Source: Multifurca ochricompacta
Taxonomy: Eukaryota; Basidiomycota; Agaricomycetes; Russulales; Russulaceae
DNA length: 64,000 nt
NCBI GenBank assembly: GCA_022496185.1
Contig: WTXG01000176.1
Coordinates: 1 to 64,000 of the forward strand
Reading direction: 5' to 3'
Positions 44,451 to 55,981 of this stretch are shown here, one piece after another (position 1 is the stretch's first letter; the number at the start of each line of letters is the position of its first letter). A program made the position numbers and the translations under genes. The notes beneath the pieces are model-generated. The model saw nothing but the letters and a program-made list of their open reading frames with translations, ran no database searches and was not told the origin of the DNA.

Positions 44451-47400
44451 TTGGCTCAAACCCATCGGCCTGGGCAAGAGCGTTACATGTAACTTCTGTG
44501 TATACTAGTCGCTTCAAGTCGTTGAAAATACCAGTGCATTTTGAGACTACACAGAAAACGGCCGACCGTGACATCCTGATTGACTCGGGTGCCACCGACA
44601 ACTTCATTAGCCCACGAATGGCTAAAACCATGGGATTGGGGATGCTGGCACTCCCCCAGGAAAAGAATATCTGGAATATTGACGGAACCGCCAACCGAGC
44701 AGGAAAAATCACACATTACACCGATCTCAAAGTCCAAGTAGGGGAAGTGACGAAAGCCATTCGTTTCCTAGTCACCAACCTAGGTGACGAAGATCTTGTC
44801 TTAGGTTATCCCTGGCTTGCGGCATTCGAACCAAAGATTAACTGGAGTGACGCGACCATGGATAAAGAGTTCTACCCTGTCCTCATCACATCAATGGGGT
44901 ATGACTATGCTGCCCGACACTCGATAGCGCGAGGAGTAAATGAGGAGGAAGATGTGAGCCACGGCTTCGTTACTAAGGCATCAGAACTCGCACAGAAGGC
45001 AGTAGAGGGACAAGTGGAGAAAACCTTCAAGGAAGTAGTACCGCCAGAATATCACCGCCACTGGAAAGTCTTCTCAGAAGAGGAATCGCAACGATTCCCG
45101 CCGGAGCGGCCATGGGACCACGCCATTGACTTTCTCCCTGACACACTGGCTGCCATAGACTGTAAAATCTACCCTCTGTCCCAGGCCGAGCAAGCTGCGC
45201 TTACGGAATTCCTGGAAGAACATCTGGCCAAAGAATACATTTGCCCATCTAAGTCGCAGTATGCCTCACCCTTCTTCTTCATCAAAAAGAAGGATGGCAA
45301 ACTGCGACCCGTCCAGGATTACCACAAAATCAATGCGTACACTGTAAAGAATGCCTACCCCCTACCATTAATTTCTGAACTCGTTGACACCATGAGGGAC
45401 AAATTCCTCTTTTCGAAAATGGACGTACGATGGGGCTACAACAATGTCAGGATCAAGGAGGGCGACCAATGTAAAGCGGCGTTTAAGACAAATCAGGGGT
45501 TGTTCGAGCCAAACGTCATGTTCTTCGGTCTTACGAATTCACCAGCAACATTTCAGTCCATGATGAACCACATATTCCGCGACCTCATTCTTACTGGCGA
45601 AGTAGTGGTTTATATGGATGACATATTGGTTGCTACCAAGAATGACCTAGTCCACCATCGAGAACGAGTACATCAGGTATTGGATATCCTACGTGAACAC
45701 GACTTATACCTCAAACCTGCCAAGTGTTCATTTGAACAATCGAGTGTGGAATATCTAGGAGTTATCCTGGAGGGAGGACAGGTGCAGATGGACCCCGTAA
45801 AGGTACAAGGAATTCGGGAATGGCCAGTGCCTACATGTGTCAAGGATGTGCGGTCATTCATTGGTTTCTGCAACTTCTATCGACGCTTCGTCCGAGGATT
45901 CTCAGGGATCGCCCAACCACTAAATGGATTGTTAAAGAAAGACGTCCCCTGGCATTGGACAAAGGAGCATCAAATGGCCTTCGAACAGATCCGTGATATC
46001 ATCGGCGCAGAACCAGTTCTCTTACAACCGGATCTGCAGAAACCTTTTGAACTTGAAGTTGACGCATCTCACTTCGCAACTGGGGCCATATTAAACCAGC
46101 GAGACGCGACGGGACTTCTCCGCCCTGTAGCCTTTTACTTGGAGACATTCTCATCTGCAGAACGAAATTATGACATCTGGGATAGAGAGTTGCTGGCCAT
46201 AGTAAAAGCACTGCAACACTGGCGGCCATACCTAGCAGGGACCCCTCACAAGACCGTCATCCACACTGATCACTCCAATCTACTATATTGGAAGGAACCT
46301 CACAAAATAAGCCGGCGAGTTGCTCGCGAGGTCTTGGAGCTCGAAGAGTACAACTTTGAACTGAAGCACATTGCTGGCAGTCGTAACGCTCGCGCGGATG
46401 CCCTATCAAGACGACCTGATCTAAATAATGGCACAGAGGACAACAGTGATGTGACAGTACTCCCAGAGGAAGTTTTCACAAGGACGGCAGTCGTCAGCCT
46501 TCACGACATGGATTTATGGGCCCAAGTTTCACAAAACATGAATCAACAACTATGTGAAACCTGGGCGGAAGCACACAATCTAAAGAAAATTGACGGCCTT
46601 TGGTGGAAGGACGGTGATCGACTTGTTGTCACCGGTGGCGACAACATTAAGAGGGGGGTGATCCATTTTCACCACGACCTCCCCTCTGCAGGACACCCAG
46701 GCATTGCTAACACCTACGCGCTTGCCAAACGAGACTACTGGTGGCCGAACATGAAAAAAGATGTGGAAGAATACGTGAAGGGATGCGCAGACTGCCAGGC
46801 TAACAAAGTGAATACGCACCCACGCCCACCGGCACCATTCCCAATCACACCAACAACTTCACAACCATTCCAGACCATAGCCATGGACTTCATTGTCAAA
46901 CTCCCCACTTCTAGAGGCTTCGACTCGATCCTGACCATCACTGACCACGACTGTTCAAAAGCCGCGCTGTTCATACCCTGCAAAGAATCCATTACGGCAG
47001 AGGGAGTGGCCAAGCTTTACCTAGACCACGTCTACAGACACTATGGTCTCCCGGAAAAGATCATCTCAGACCGTGATCCGCGCTTCACGTCCGCGTTCGC
47101 CAGGGCACTCTGTAGGACACTGAACATCGCACAGAACATCTCTACAGCATATCACCCACAGACGGATGGACAGTCGGAAAGAACAAATCAGTGGTTGGAA
47201 CAGTATCTTCGGTTTTGGTGCAACGGACGACAGGATGACTGGGTGGACTGGCTCGCGATGGCAGAATTTGCACACAACTCCTGGCCTAATGGTACCACGA
47301 AACACTCCCCATTCTCACTCATCATGGGATGGACGCCTCGAGCCACATGGACCGGAAAGCCGATGAACGTCCCTTCAGCCGCACTACGTATCAACCAATG

Positions 47401-47926
47401 GGAAGAGATTCGGAAATCGGCCAATGAAAACTTGTTGAAGGCGCAGAAGACCCTGGCAGAGAAGCCAACAAGGTTCATGCCTTATCAGACCAATGACATG
47501 GTGTGGTTGGAAGGAAAGAATATTCACACGTCACACCCGACAGCCAAGTTAGCGCCCCGACGTCACGGACCTTTCAAGATAACACGGAAGCTGTCAGATG
47601 TGTCATATGAACTCGAACTTCCCCCTACATGGCGCATTCATCCAGTCTTCCATGCCAAGTTGCTCACCCCATACAAGGAAACGGCCCTGCATGGAAAAAA
47701 CTTCTCGAGACCCCCACCTGACCTTATCGATGGGGAAGAAGAGTGGGAAGTAGAACGCATTCTAGATTCGAAGCGGCAAGGCCGAGGGCACAAGTTGTAC
47801 TACCTAATCAAGTGGAAGGGATTCCCAGCCTCTGACAATTCATGGGAACCAGCCGGGGATATCTCTGCCCCGACCCTTATCGCGGAGTTTCACACCTGAC
47901 ACCCAGAGGTGCCCAAGAACAGTTAA
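44447..47926 (+). CDS. GyD pol: protease, RT, RNase H, integrase, chromodomain
   Basis: One open frame of 1150 codons to a TGA at 47897; the ancestral end is probably the TAA at 47924-47926, because GyB and GyC have Arg at the TGA. Domains in order: protease (ILIDSGATDNFISP, about residue 45), RT ([12 protein letters not shown] and YMDDILVAT, about 320-400), RNase H (LEVDASHF, WDRELLAIV, HTDHSNL, about 540-650), integrase with an HHCC finger (HFHHDLPSAGHPG..CADC) and DDE residues (AMDFIVKLP, ISDRDPRFTS, TDGQSERTNQW), a GPF motif (APRRHGPFKI), and a chromodomain (YYLIKWKGFPASDNSWEPAGD). All catalytic residues that I can check are intact. It may still be functional if supplied with Gag. Confidence 0.93.
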
Positions 47927-47963
47927 AAGAACGGCCCCGGACTCTCTCAAGATCCCCCAGTAT

Positions 47964-49194
47964 ATGCTACCCCAGCGAATTACTACCACAGAAGAATCCA
48001 TCATGTCTTTCATCGCTGCCAACGCCGCCGTCGACGCCTTCACTGCCACGAACGTAGTTGTCGAGAACTTCCCCACTGCTCATCCTTCCACACGCCCCTC
48101 CTCCCCTATCGACTATGAAGCCGCAGAGGCCTGCGTCAAAAACCAGTCCCCAAATCCAAACGACGACTTCACCCATTGCGAAGACCCCCACCCCAATGAC
48201 CTACTCCACGGAGAAATCGACGACGAAGCCCCCGAGTTCCCATTCATCCCCAACAACCCCAATTCGTCAATGTATTTCCCCCTGGAGATCACAATGGCCG
48301 ATGGAACTACAGCGATCGCCAAATACATTTACTATACCAACGGTGGGATGGATGTAGTGGGGTGTATGAAGAGGGATGGGCTGGTTTATGGAGCTCCAGT
48401 CTATCTGGAGGAAAGGTATACCGGTCGACTCCATCACACACTGACAGATGAGCAGTTAGGCCATCTTTCTGCGGAGGATTGTCGCGCCTTCGCGATTGAC
48501 GAGGTGCTGAATGACATGAGGCTACCGCGCCTGAAGGCAGAAGTTATGAGGCTGAGGAAGAGTATTACCCTGAGGAGGACGCTGAACGAGCAATACAAGG
48601 AGCATGCGAAGATGATGGCGAGGCTGACAAATGGGATGTTTCAGCTGGAGTCGGAAATCGTGGACATCAGAAAGAGGTTGGAAGCGGGGATGTGTACCAG
48701 ACCATTGCTGAAAGGTACGCAGACACTTATGCACGACCCCTCCCCCTCGAACTTTGGGCGCGGCCCCAACGCTGCTACCGACCCGACTCGAGATGCCGCG
48801 GCTGCACGAGAACCCGCGTGGGGAAACCTGCTGGCGATGTGATAGCAAGTATCACATAAGCTGGAACTGCCCCCTCAACCGCAAGTGGTGTTGACACTGC
48901 CGGAGCAACCTCCACTGGAGCCGACATTGCATCTTCCGACGTGTAGGGGTAGCCCCAACAATCACCAACCCGTCGGGCTGGTGTGGTAAATGCCTTCGTC
49001 ACAACGCCGGGCATAAAGAAATCGACTGCCCCGTTTACGACCTATGCCGCGCATGTGGTCAGCGCGGCCCGTATGGCTTCCTTTGCACCCACGCATGCCC
49101 GCAGGAGATGGAGACGTATCGAATGGATGATCGTAATGTAGCTGACGATTATCTGGAGCTGGTACAAGATGATGACAGTACGAGTCGTTTCTAG
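47964..49194 (+). CDS. GyD ORF3: accessory protein with C-terminal zinc knuckles
   Basis: The ATG at 47964 (or 48003) lies about 38 nt after the ancestral pol stop in another frame. The first 240 codons include MYFPLEITMADGTTAIAKY, VYLEERYTGRLHHTLTDEQL, SAEDCRAFAIDEV, and a heptad-like charged region (RLKAEVMRLRKSITLRR, MMARLTNGMFQLESEIVDI). Two one-base losses (a G near 48688, a C near 48746) then hide the C-terminal zinc region, which holds CWRCDSKYHISWNC, a second CxxCx4Hx4C knuckle in which a TGA (48892-48894) replaces Arg, CGKCLRHNAGHKEIDC, and CRACGQRGPYGF. Allowing for the two bases the frame gives 410 residues. I recognise no characterised relative. Trimer- or RNA-binding roles are speculation; the conserved position in three copies argues that it is a real gene. 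Confidence 0.75.
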
Positions 49195-49210
49195 CTGGGT
49201 CTGCTAGAAC

Positions 49211-49225
49211 CAGAAGAGGGGGTGA
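49211..49225 (+). promoter_or_regulatory. GyD polypurine tract
   Basis: CAGAAGAGGGGGTGA lies directly before the 3' LTR, as expected for the plus-strand primer. Its reverse complement lies at 31858 (GyC) and 54687 (GyB). Confidence 0.85.
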
Positions 49226-49815
49226 TGTTACGAACCCCGTCCCTCCCTGTCTTTTTCCTCTTACCTAACGACGACCCCTCTTTGCCACCTACCCTCCATT
49301 ACCAGATCACGTCTCCATCGTGGGATCCCTCACATGCCCTGCTCCCTTCCCCGTGACTGTCTTTGTCTCTGTTTGTGTTACTGTACATGTGTTTGACTTG
49401 CTATTGCTTATCTCCTATCTCTTATCTTTACGAACGGACACTTACTTAATTCCCTATCAGAAGCCAGGCTTTACACCCTCCGCTTTCGTATATTCGGGCC
49501 CACATGACTCTAGGTTATCTTATCTTTAGACGCCCACTCGATTACGTATATAAGCCCGCTGTAGCTACATTGTAGACTTCAGACTCGACTTATTGAATAC
49601 ATCGGTGCTTGTCTTCAGGACTCCCCTTTGTCTCTTGAACGTCTTCTTGTCTCAGTGCTTCCGGCACTCTCCGCTCAACATCGTCTTAGGGTACAGCCTC
49701 TAAGACTTTGACTCATACCCTCCCGAACTCCAAGAGATCTTATTGGTCTCTTATCCGAACCTACGAATCGCGCTGTCACACAAGTCGTGTGGAATGTCCC
49801 GCACCGGACGTAACA
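49226..49815 (+). repeat. GyD 3' LTR
   Basis: 590 bp, TGTTACG..GTAACA, equal in length to the 5' copy and followed by the TTATA duplication. Confidence 0.93.
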
Positions 49816-50559
49816 TTATACTTATCATATGGAAAAAGTGGGTGAGAGGGTACTGGTGTTAGTCCAGTATAATGTAGGCTGGATTTGCAGTTGGCAATAG
49901 CATGAAGATTGACTTGTAGAGCAGAGCGAGCGCGAATAAGAGTAAATTCAATTTGAGATCTGAGTCAATGCAGACAGTTGGATGGAAGGGAATCAAACTG
50001 GATAATTGATTCAAAGTTATGGTCATTGTACACTACAAGTCATTCAGAATGAAATGCAAGGCAAAGGGGCGCGTGCGTGAAAGAAGTGGAACTGTATGCC
50101 GAAAATGCAGAACAGTCGCGCAATCTTATCTCCTCGGGTCTGGTCGGGCCAGTTATCCAAAATGCGCAGAAATGCACAGAACAGTCGCGCTTGTATGAAA
50201 TGTGTTGAACCAAGATACCGGTACAGAGGTTCCAAGATAGCGGTCCGACATGATTGTGATCATGCATAGATAACACAAGTAATGAGATCAAAAATGCGTT
50301 CACAAATTAATTAGATACTTAGGATATACATCTAAGATCTGACATATGATCAAATCACATCATTAAACGAGATAACAAGATTATGCATTCATTTAATCTA
50401 GTAGCTGATATAGTACATAGAATGTATATAAACACTGTATAACTACTGTAATAAAGTAGTTGCTATCGCTCTATTGAAAGCATCTAAGCCTCGCAGCTAA
50501 CAAGGTGAGATAAGATAGTGGTAAAGTAGTATCTAAAGTACAAGCCTGCACCATGCCTG

Positions 50560-51243
50560 TTCCACAAAATGAAATAAAATAAGAATGTAAATAAAGAATC
50601 AAATTAATCTTCTGAACATAAATCAGCAATTATTGAGGGATCCTGAGTAGCCACAAATGAACGCATTGTATCCAAGTGTGTATCTCCCAGACCGGGATGG
50701 TCTGGGCCAATTGTCCGAAATGTGCAATGCAACCAAAGAACTTGCACGCATTTCATTTTATGGGTAACCTGGGTATCAAAACAAATATCCAGGGGTTACC
50801 CCTGCAAATCACTATGCATTTGTCAATTATTTTTGCATTCTGTGTGGTTATCTGACAGGCTTTTCATTCAATGTTCTATTACATCCTATCTAATCATCTC
50901 TGTATATTGGGGTGGATTTTAGTTGTGTTTGTATAAAATTGACCAGAATAATAAAATAAAAATGGAATAATAAATTATCTTAATCTTCTGAGCATAAAAC
51001 AAGAGTCATTGAGGGATCTTAAGCAGCCAGAAATGAATGCGTTGTGTATCTCCTTGGTCCGGGATGGCCCGGGCCGGATATCCGAAATGCGCGATGCAAG
51101 TAAAAAACTTGCACGCGTTTAACACACACAACCTGCAGGTGACCCGCGGGTAACCCGTGGGTTACCCGTACCCGTAGTGACGGGTACGGGTACGGGTACG
51201 GGTACCAATGAAGATACCCGGGGGTTACCCCTGCTATTCACTA
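50560..51243. repeat. diverged tandem duplication of the hAT right end
   Basis: Two copies of the right terminus (about 50560-50812 and 50945-51243) share AATCTTCTGA.CATAAA, ATTGAGGGATC, GACCGGGATGG or GTCCGGGATGG, ATNNCCGAAATG, AACTTGCACGC, and end GGGGTTACCCCTGC..TCACTA. The subterminal motif GTCCGGGATG also occurs once in the left arm near 31007. Confidence 0.65.
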
Positions 51244-51929
51244 TGCACGAGCGAGCCCAGGACGAGATTAGAAAGCTCAAGATGAAAGATGGCAGAATTG
51301 ATGAGTACATCTCTGCTTTTATCACGCTTGTGCATCGCGTGGGACTGAGCTGAGATGAACTGAACACCTTACGACAGTTCGCACGAGGTCTTCAAGGACG
51401 CCTTGCCGAATCGTGTATCGCCCTACACACACCTGCCACTCTAGACCAGTGGATCTCAGCATCTCAGACACAGCAGTGAAACTTCCTTGCTATACAAGCC
51501 ATTCGCAATAATGACAACCCTCAAGGTTGACAAGCCTCTGGATTCTTTTGGCAATGACGGGGGCAATCAAGTAACCAAGCGCGACCGCAACAACAACGCA
51601 CTACCGATGCTATGGACGTAGATGCCATTCAACGAGCCATTACCAATGAAGACAAGGAAAAATACCGACGCGAGGGGCGATGCTTCAACTGTGGGAAGCA
51701 AAACCACATCTCTCGAAACTGTCCGGACAAGAAGACACACGCCACAGTTGCAGTATCCAGTGACACAAACACAAGTACCAATTCTCCGGGACCAACTGGT
51801 ACGACGACGGCCGTGCAAACCGCACAAAAGACCACAACCCCCTCAATGAGCACGATTGCAGACGTTCTGAAGAAGATAACCGCGGAACAGGAGGAGGAGC
51901 TGCGAGGACTAATGGGATCGCCCGACTGA
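51244..51929 (+). pseudogene. GyA gag, C-terminal fragment with CCHC knuckle
   Basis: The frame resumes after the hAT end with ARAQDEIRKLKMKDGRIDEYI and continues as a typical chromoviral Gag tail (LRQFARGLQGRLAESC), ending in the knuckle CFNCGKQNHISRNC (about 51681). Four TGA stops at 51351-51353, 51477-51479, 51528-51530 and 51555-51557 all fall where Arg fits. The stop at 51927-51929 overlaps the start of the pol frame, one frame back. Confidence 0.8.
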
Positions 51930-54098
51930 GAGGGTTTTACCAAGGCCTGAAGGACCGTCCCGTCCTGAAGGCCATATTGAGTAAGAATGTACCTAGATCA
52001 TTGAAAATCGAAGCATCATTCTCTCAAAATGGGACCGTGTTAGCCCTGGTTGATAGTGGCGCTACCGAGAATTTCCTACACCCCAGATTTGTCCGTGAAA
52101 AGCAATTAATAACCCAACCTCTAGATAACCCTCGGAAGTTGAGCAACGCTGACGGAACAAGTAACTCAATCGGACAAATAACCCAGTACGTCGACTGTAT
52201 AATCTCCACCGGAGGGAAAACGAGTCAACAGCAATTTTTCGTCGCAAACCTGGGCGACGAGCAAATTATTTTGGGATACCCCTGGTTAGCGGATGCTAAC
52301 CCTACTATTGATTGGACAAACGGAATAATCAAAGATCTGGTCAGTATCATTCCCCAGCAACCACCGAAACTTGCAGCCCTTGGACTACTCCCTGGGGAAG
52401 AACTATACGTATGCCTCCGCCAGGTGTCGCCCGCTCAAGCCCTCACTGAACAGGGCTCACCCACGATTACTGAAGAAATCCCTCCGCAATATCAGCAGTT
52501 TTCCAAAGTCTTCTCTGAGACGGAAGTACTCCGACTTCCGGACTTGCGGCTCTGGGACCACGCCATCAACTTGAAACCTGACGCGCCCTCCTCTCTCGAT
52601 TGCAAAATCTACCCCTTAAATCCTAGAGAACAGGAAGCTTTGGATGAGTTCCTCAAGGAACATCTGACGAAGGGATACATCCGAGAATCTAAATCACACT
52701 ATGCCTCGCCATTCTTCTTCGTCAAAAAGAAAGACGGGAAATTGAGGCCAGTGCAAGACTACAGGAAGCTGAATGACTGGACCGTCCGTAACACATACCC
52801 CTTACCGCTAATCGATGAATTGATCACTAAAGTACGACACACCTCCCTGTTCACAAAATTCGACGTCCGCTGGGGATACAACAATATTCGCATCAAAGAG
52901 GGCGATCAGTGGAAAGCGGCCTTCAAAACAAACAAGGGTCTCTTCGAACCCTTAGTAATGTACTTTGGGCTTACAAACTCGCCAGCCACCTTTCAGACAA
53001 TGATGAATGCACTCTTCAGAAAAGAACTGGACGAGGGATGGCTGGTTATCTACATGGATGATATACTAGTTGCAACCGCAGACGATGCCATGTTCCACGA
53101 ACAGTGTGTAACAAGGGTGCTGCAGATTCTCCAAGACAACGATTTATTCCTCAAATTAACAAAATGTGTCTTTCATGCAACGACTGTCGACTATTTAGGC
53201 GTGGTTCTCACTGGAGGTACCATAATGATGGACCCTGTAAAGGTCAAGGGAATCCTCGATTGGCCAGTTCCGGCCAATGTCCGTCAAGTATGTAGCTATC
53301 TCGGGTTTGGAAACTACTATCGCTGGTTCATAAAAAATTACTCTCACGTTGTGTGACCCCTAATCAATCTCACCAAGCAAAACGTTCCATGGAATTGGGG
53401 AGAAAAGGAAGACATGGCATTCCATGCCTTGAAGAGGGCTTTCACTACGGCACCCATACTCCATCAGCCTCAAATGGATCAACCCTTCTACCTGTCAACG
53501 GACGCGTCTGGCTTCGCTATTGGCGCTGAATTAGCACAACAAGACGACAAAGGGCAACTCCACCCACTGGCATTCCTATCTAAGTCACTTGACGAAACAC
53601 AACATAACTGGGACATCTATGACTGTGAACTCTTCGCCATCTGGTTACCACTCATTGAATGGCGTCAATACCTGGCTGGTTCCCCTCATGTGCTCACTGT
53701 ATTCACAGATCATCATAATCTCCAATATTTCTGCAAGGCGCAGAAGCTCAACAGGCAGCAAGCCCGATGGCACCTCGATCTGATGGAATACAACTTTATC
53801 ATCAAACCAATCGCGGGGAAACGCAATCTTATTGCGGACCTCCTGTCACGATGACCCGATCACGATACTGGGAAAGAAGATAATCAAGAGGTAATTCTAC
53901 TACCGGATGACCGATGGACCGTTGCCACAATCAAATTACAAAATGATGAGAATACCTATCGCGCCATCGCAAAACAATTTCACGATCATCCGCTAGCTGG
54001 GCATCCAGGTCAAAAGAATACATGGGATCTCGTACGGGACATCTACGAGGGCGAAGGTCTAAGAGAGTTCATCTATGAGTATGTCAAAGGATGCCATG
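51930..54098 (+). pseudogene. GyA pol part 1: protease, RT, RNase H and the start of integrase
   Basis: The minus-one frame relative to gag encodes the protease (ALVDSGATENFLHP), RT ([22 protein letters not shown]), RNase H (LSTDASGFAIGAEL, YDCELFAIWLPL, FTDHHNLQYF) and the start of the integrase zinc finger (HDHPLAGHPG, YEYVKGCH). TGA stops at 53354-53356 and 53852-53854 replace expected Arg codons. The frame is cut at 54098 by GyB, inside the HHCC finger between H and the final CxxC Cys. RT and RNase H motifs are otherwise intact. Confidence 0.88.
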
Positions 54099-54686
54099 TG
54101 TTACGTCCGGTGCGGGACGTTCCACACGACTTGTGTGACAGCGCGATTCGTAGGTTCAGATAAGGGGTCAATTGGATCCCTTGGAGTTAAGTGTGATGAG
54201 TCAAAGTCAAAGAGGCTGTACTCTTAGACAATGGTGAGCGGAGAGTGCCAGAAGCACTGAGACAGGGCAATCTTAGAGAGACAAAGGGGAGTCCAGAAGA
54301 CAGGCACCGATGTATTCAATAAGTCGAGTCTGAGGTCTACAGTGTAGCTACAGCGGACTTATATACGTAATCGAATGAGCGTCTAAAGATAAGATAACAT
54401 GGAGTCATGTGGGCCCGAATATACGAAAGCGGAGGGCGTAAAGCCTGGCTTCTGATAGGGAATTAAGTAAGTGTCCGGTCGTAAAGATAAGAGATAGGAG
54501 ATAAGCAATAGTGAGTCAAACATATGTACAGCAACGTAAACAAGGGCAAAGACAGTCACGGGGAGGGGAGCAGGGCACGTGATGGGTCCCACGATGGAGA
54601 CGTGATCTGGTAGTGAAGGGTAGGCGGCAGGGAGGGATCGTCGTTGGGTAAGAAGAAAAAGACGGGGAGAGACGGGGTTTGTAACA
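54099..54686 (-). repeat. GyB 3' LTR (left copy)
   Basis: 588 bp, TGTTACG..GTAACA, next to the polypurine tract at 54687-54702 (minus-strand sense). Confidence 0.93.
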
Positions 54687-54717
54687 TCACCCCCTCTTCT
54701 GGTTCTAGCAGTCCCAG

Positions 54718-55905
54718 CTAGAAACGACTCGTACCGTCATCATCCTGCACCAGCTCCAAGTAATTGTCAGCTACATTACGATCATCCATCCGATATGTCT
54801 CCATCTCCTGCAGGCATGCATGGGTGCGAAGAAAGCCATACGGGCCACGCTGACCACATGCGCGGCACAAATCGTAAACGGGGCAATCGATCTCTTTATG
54901 CCCAGCGTTGTGACGAAGGCACTTGCCGCACCAGCCCGACGGGTTGTTGATTGTTGGGGCCACCCCTACGCGTCGGAAGATGCAGTGCCGGCTCCAATGA
55001 AGATTGCTGCGGCAGTGTCGACACCACTTGCGGTTGAGAGGGCAGTTCCAGCTAATGTGATACTTGCTGTCACATCGCCAGCAGGTTTCCCCGCATGGGT
55101 TTTCGTGCAGCCGCAGCATCTCGAGCCGGCTTGGCAGCAGCGTTGGGGCAGCCCCCAACGTCCGAGGGGGGAGAGGTCGTGCATAGGTGTCGGCGTACCT
55201 TTCTGCGATCGTCTGATATGCATCTCCCGCCTCTAACCTCTTCCTAATTCCACAATCTCCTGTTCCAACTGGAACATCCCATTCGTCAGTCTGCCATCAT
55301 CTTGCGTGCTCCTTATACTGTTGGTTCAGTGTTCTCCGCAGGGTGATGTTCTTCCTCAGCCTCATGACTTCTGCTTTCAAGCGCGGGAGCCTCATATCAT
55401 TCATCACCTCGTCAATCGCGAAGGCATGGCAATCCTCCGCAGCAAGGTGGCCCAACTGTTCATCGGTCAGCGTGTGATGAAGCCGACCTGTGTACCTTTC
55501 TTCCAGGTATACGGGAGCTCCGTAGACCGGTCCGTCTTCCTCATGCATCCTGCCATGTCCATCCCTCCGTTGGTATAGTAGATGTACTTGGCGATGACCT
55601 TGGAACCGTCAGCCATCGGAATCTTGAGAGGGAAGTACATGGACGAGTTGGGATTGTTGGGGATGAAGGGGAATCGGGAGCTTCGTCATCAACCTCCCCG
55701 TTAAGCAGGTCGTTGGGGTGGGGCTCTTCACTGTGAGTAAAATCGTCGTTTGGGTTTGGAGACTGATTCTTGACATGGGCTTCCGCAGCTTCATAGTCGA
55801 TAGGGGAGGAGGGGCGAGTGGATGGGTGAGCAGATGGGAAGTTTCTACGATGGTCATTGGGGAGGCAAAAGCGTCGATGGCAGCGGAGGCGGCAATGAAA
55901 GACAT
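54718..55905 (-). pseudogene. GyB ORF3: accessory protein with zinc knuckles (frame broken)
   Basis: Starts with MSFIAASAAIDAF at 55905; a longer start at 55944 is blocked by a TGA (55930-55932) where GyD has CGA. The middle (VYLEERYTGRLHHTLTDEQL, LPRLKAEVMRLRKN) is followed by two one-base losses near 55290. This copy shows best that the coiled-coil part and the zinc part are one protein: TYARPLPPRTLGAAPTLLP reads straight through to CWRCDSKYHISWNC, CRHCRSNLHWSRHC, CGKCLRHNAGHKEIDC and CRACGQRGPYGF. Confidence 0.72.
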
Positions 55906-55981
55906 GATAGAGTGTTCGGTGGTAGTAAATCACTGGGGTAGCATATACTGGGGGATTTGGAGAGAACTTGGGGCCCGTCTT

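Larger units (their letters stand above)
42336..49815 (+). mobile_element. GyD: Ty3/gypsy chromovirus inserted in the hAT right part, best-preserved copy
   Basis: A 7480-bp element with two 590-bp LTRs and a perfect 5-bp target duplication TTATA (42331-42335, 49816-49820), 34 bp past the transposase stop. The LTRs differ at 11 sites, all CpG transitions. Gene order is gag, pol (minus-one frame), ORF3. The pol frame is open for 1150 codons. Gag and ORF3 contain five apparent one-base deletions, and two TGA codons replace Arg (47897-47899 and 48892-48894). Confidence 0.93.
30160..51243 (+). mobile_element. hAT-superfamily DNA transposon carrying nested GyC and GyD
   Basis: The left end reads TAGGGATCAGCAAGGG followed by CATACCCACGCGGGTA. 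The right end read in reverse is TAGTGAATAGCAGGGG followed by ACCCCCGGGTA, giving imperfect terminal inverted repeats with GGGTACGGGTAC-rich subterminal regions. Without GyC and GyD the element is about 6.1 kb and carries a multi-exon transposase (39228-42297). No convincing 8-bp duplication is present (TGAATCAT on the left, TGCACGAG on the right), which fits an insertion with a deletion in GyA gag. Both arms contain diverged tandem duplications. End points are inferred from the repeat match and could be a few bases off. Confidence 0.7.

Noticed and set aside
30152..51251. 8-bp target duplication of the hAT
   Set aside because: TGAATCAT and TGCACGAG agree at only four positions, so I do not claim one.
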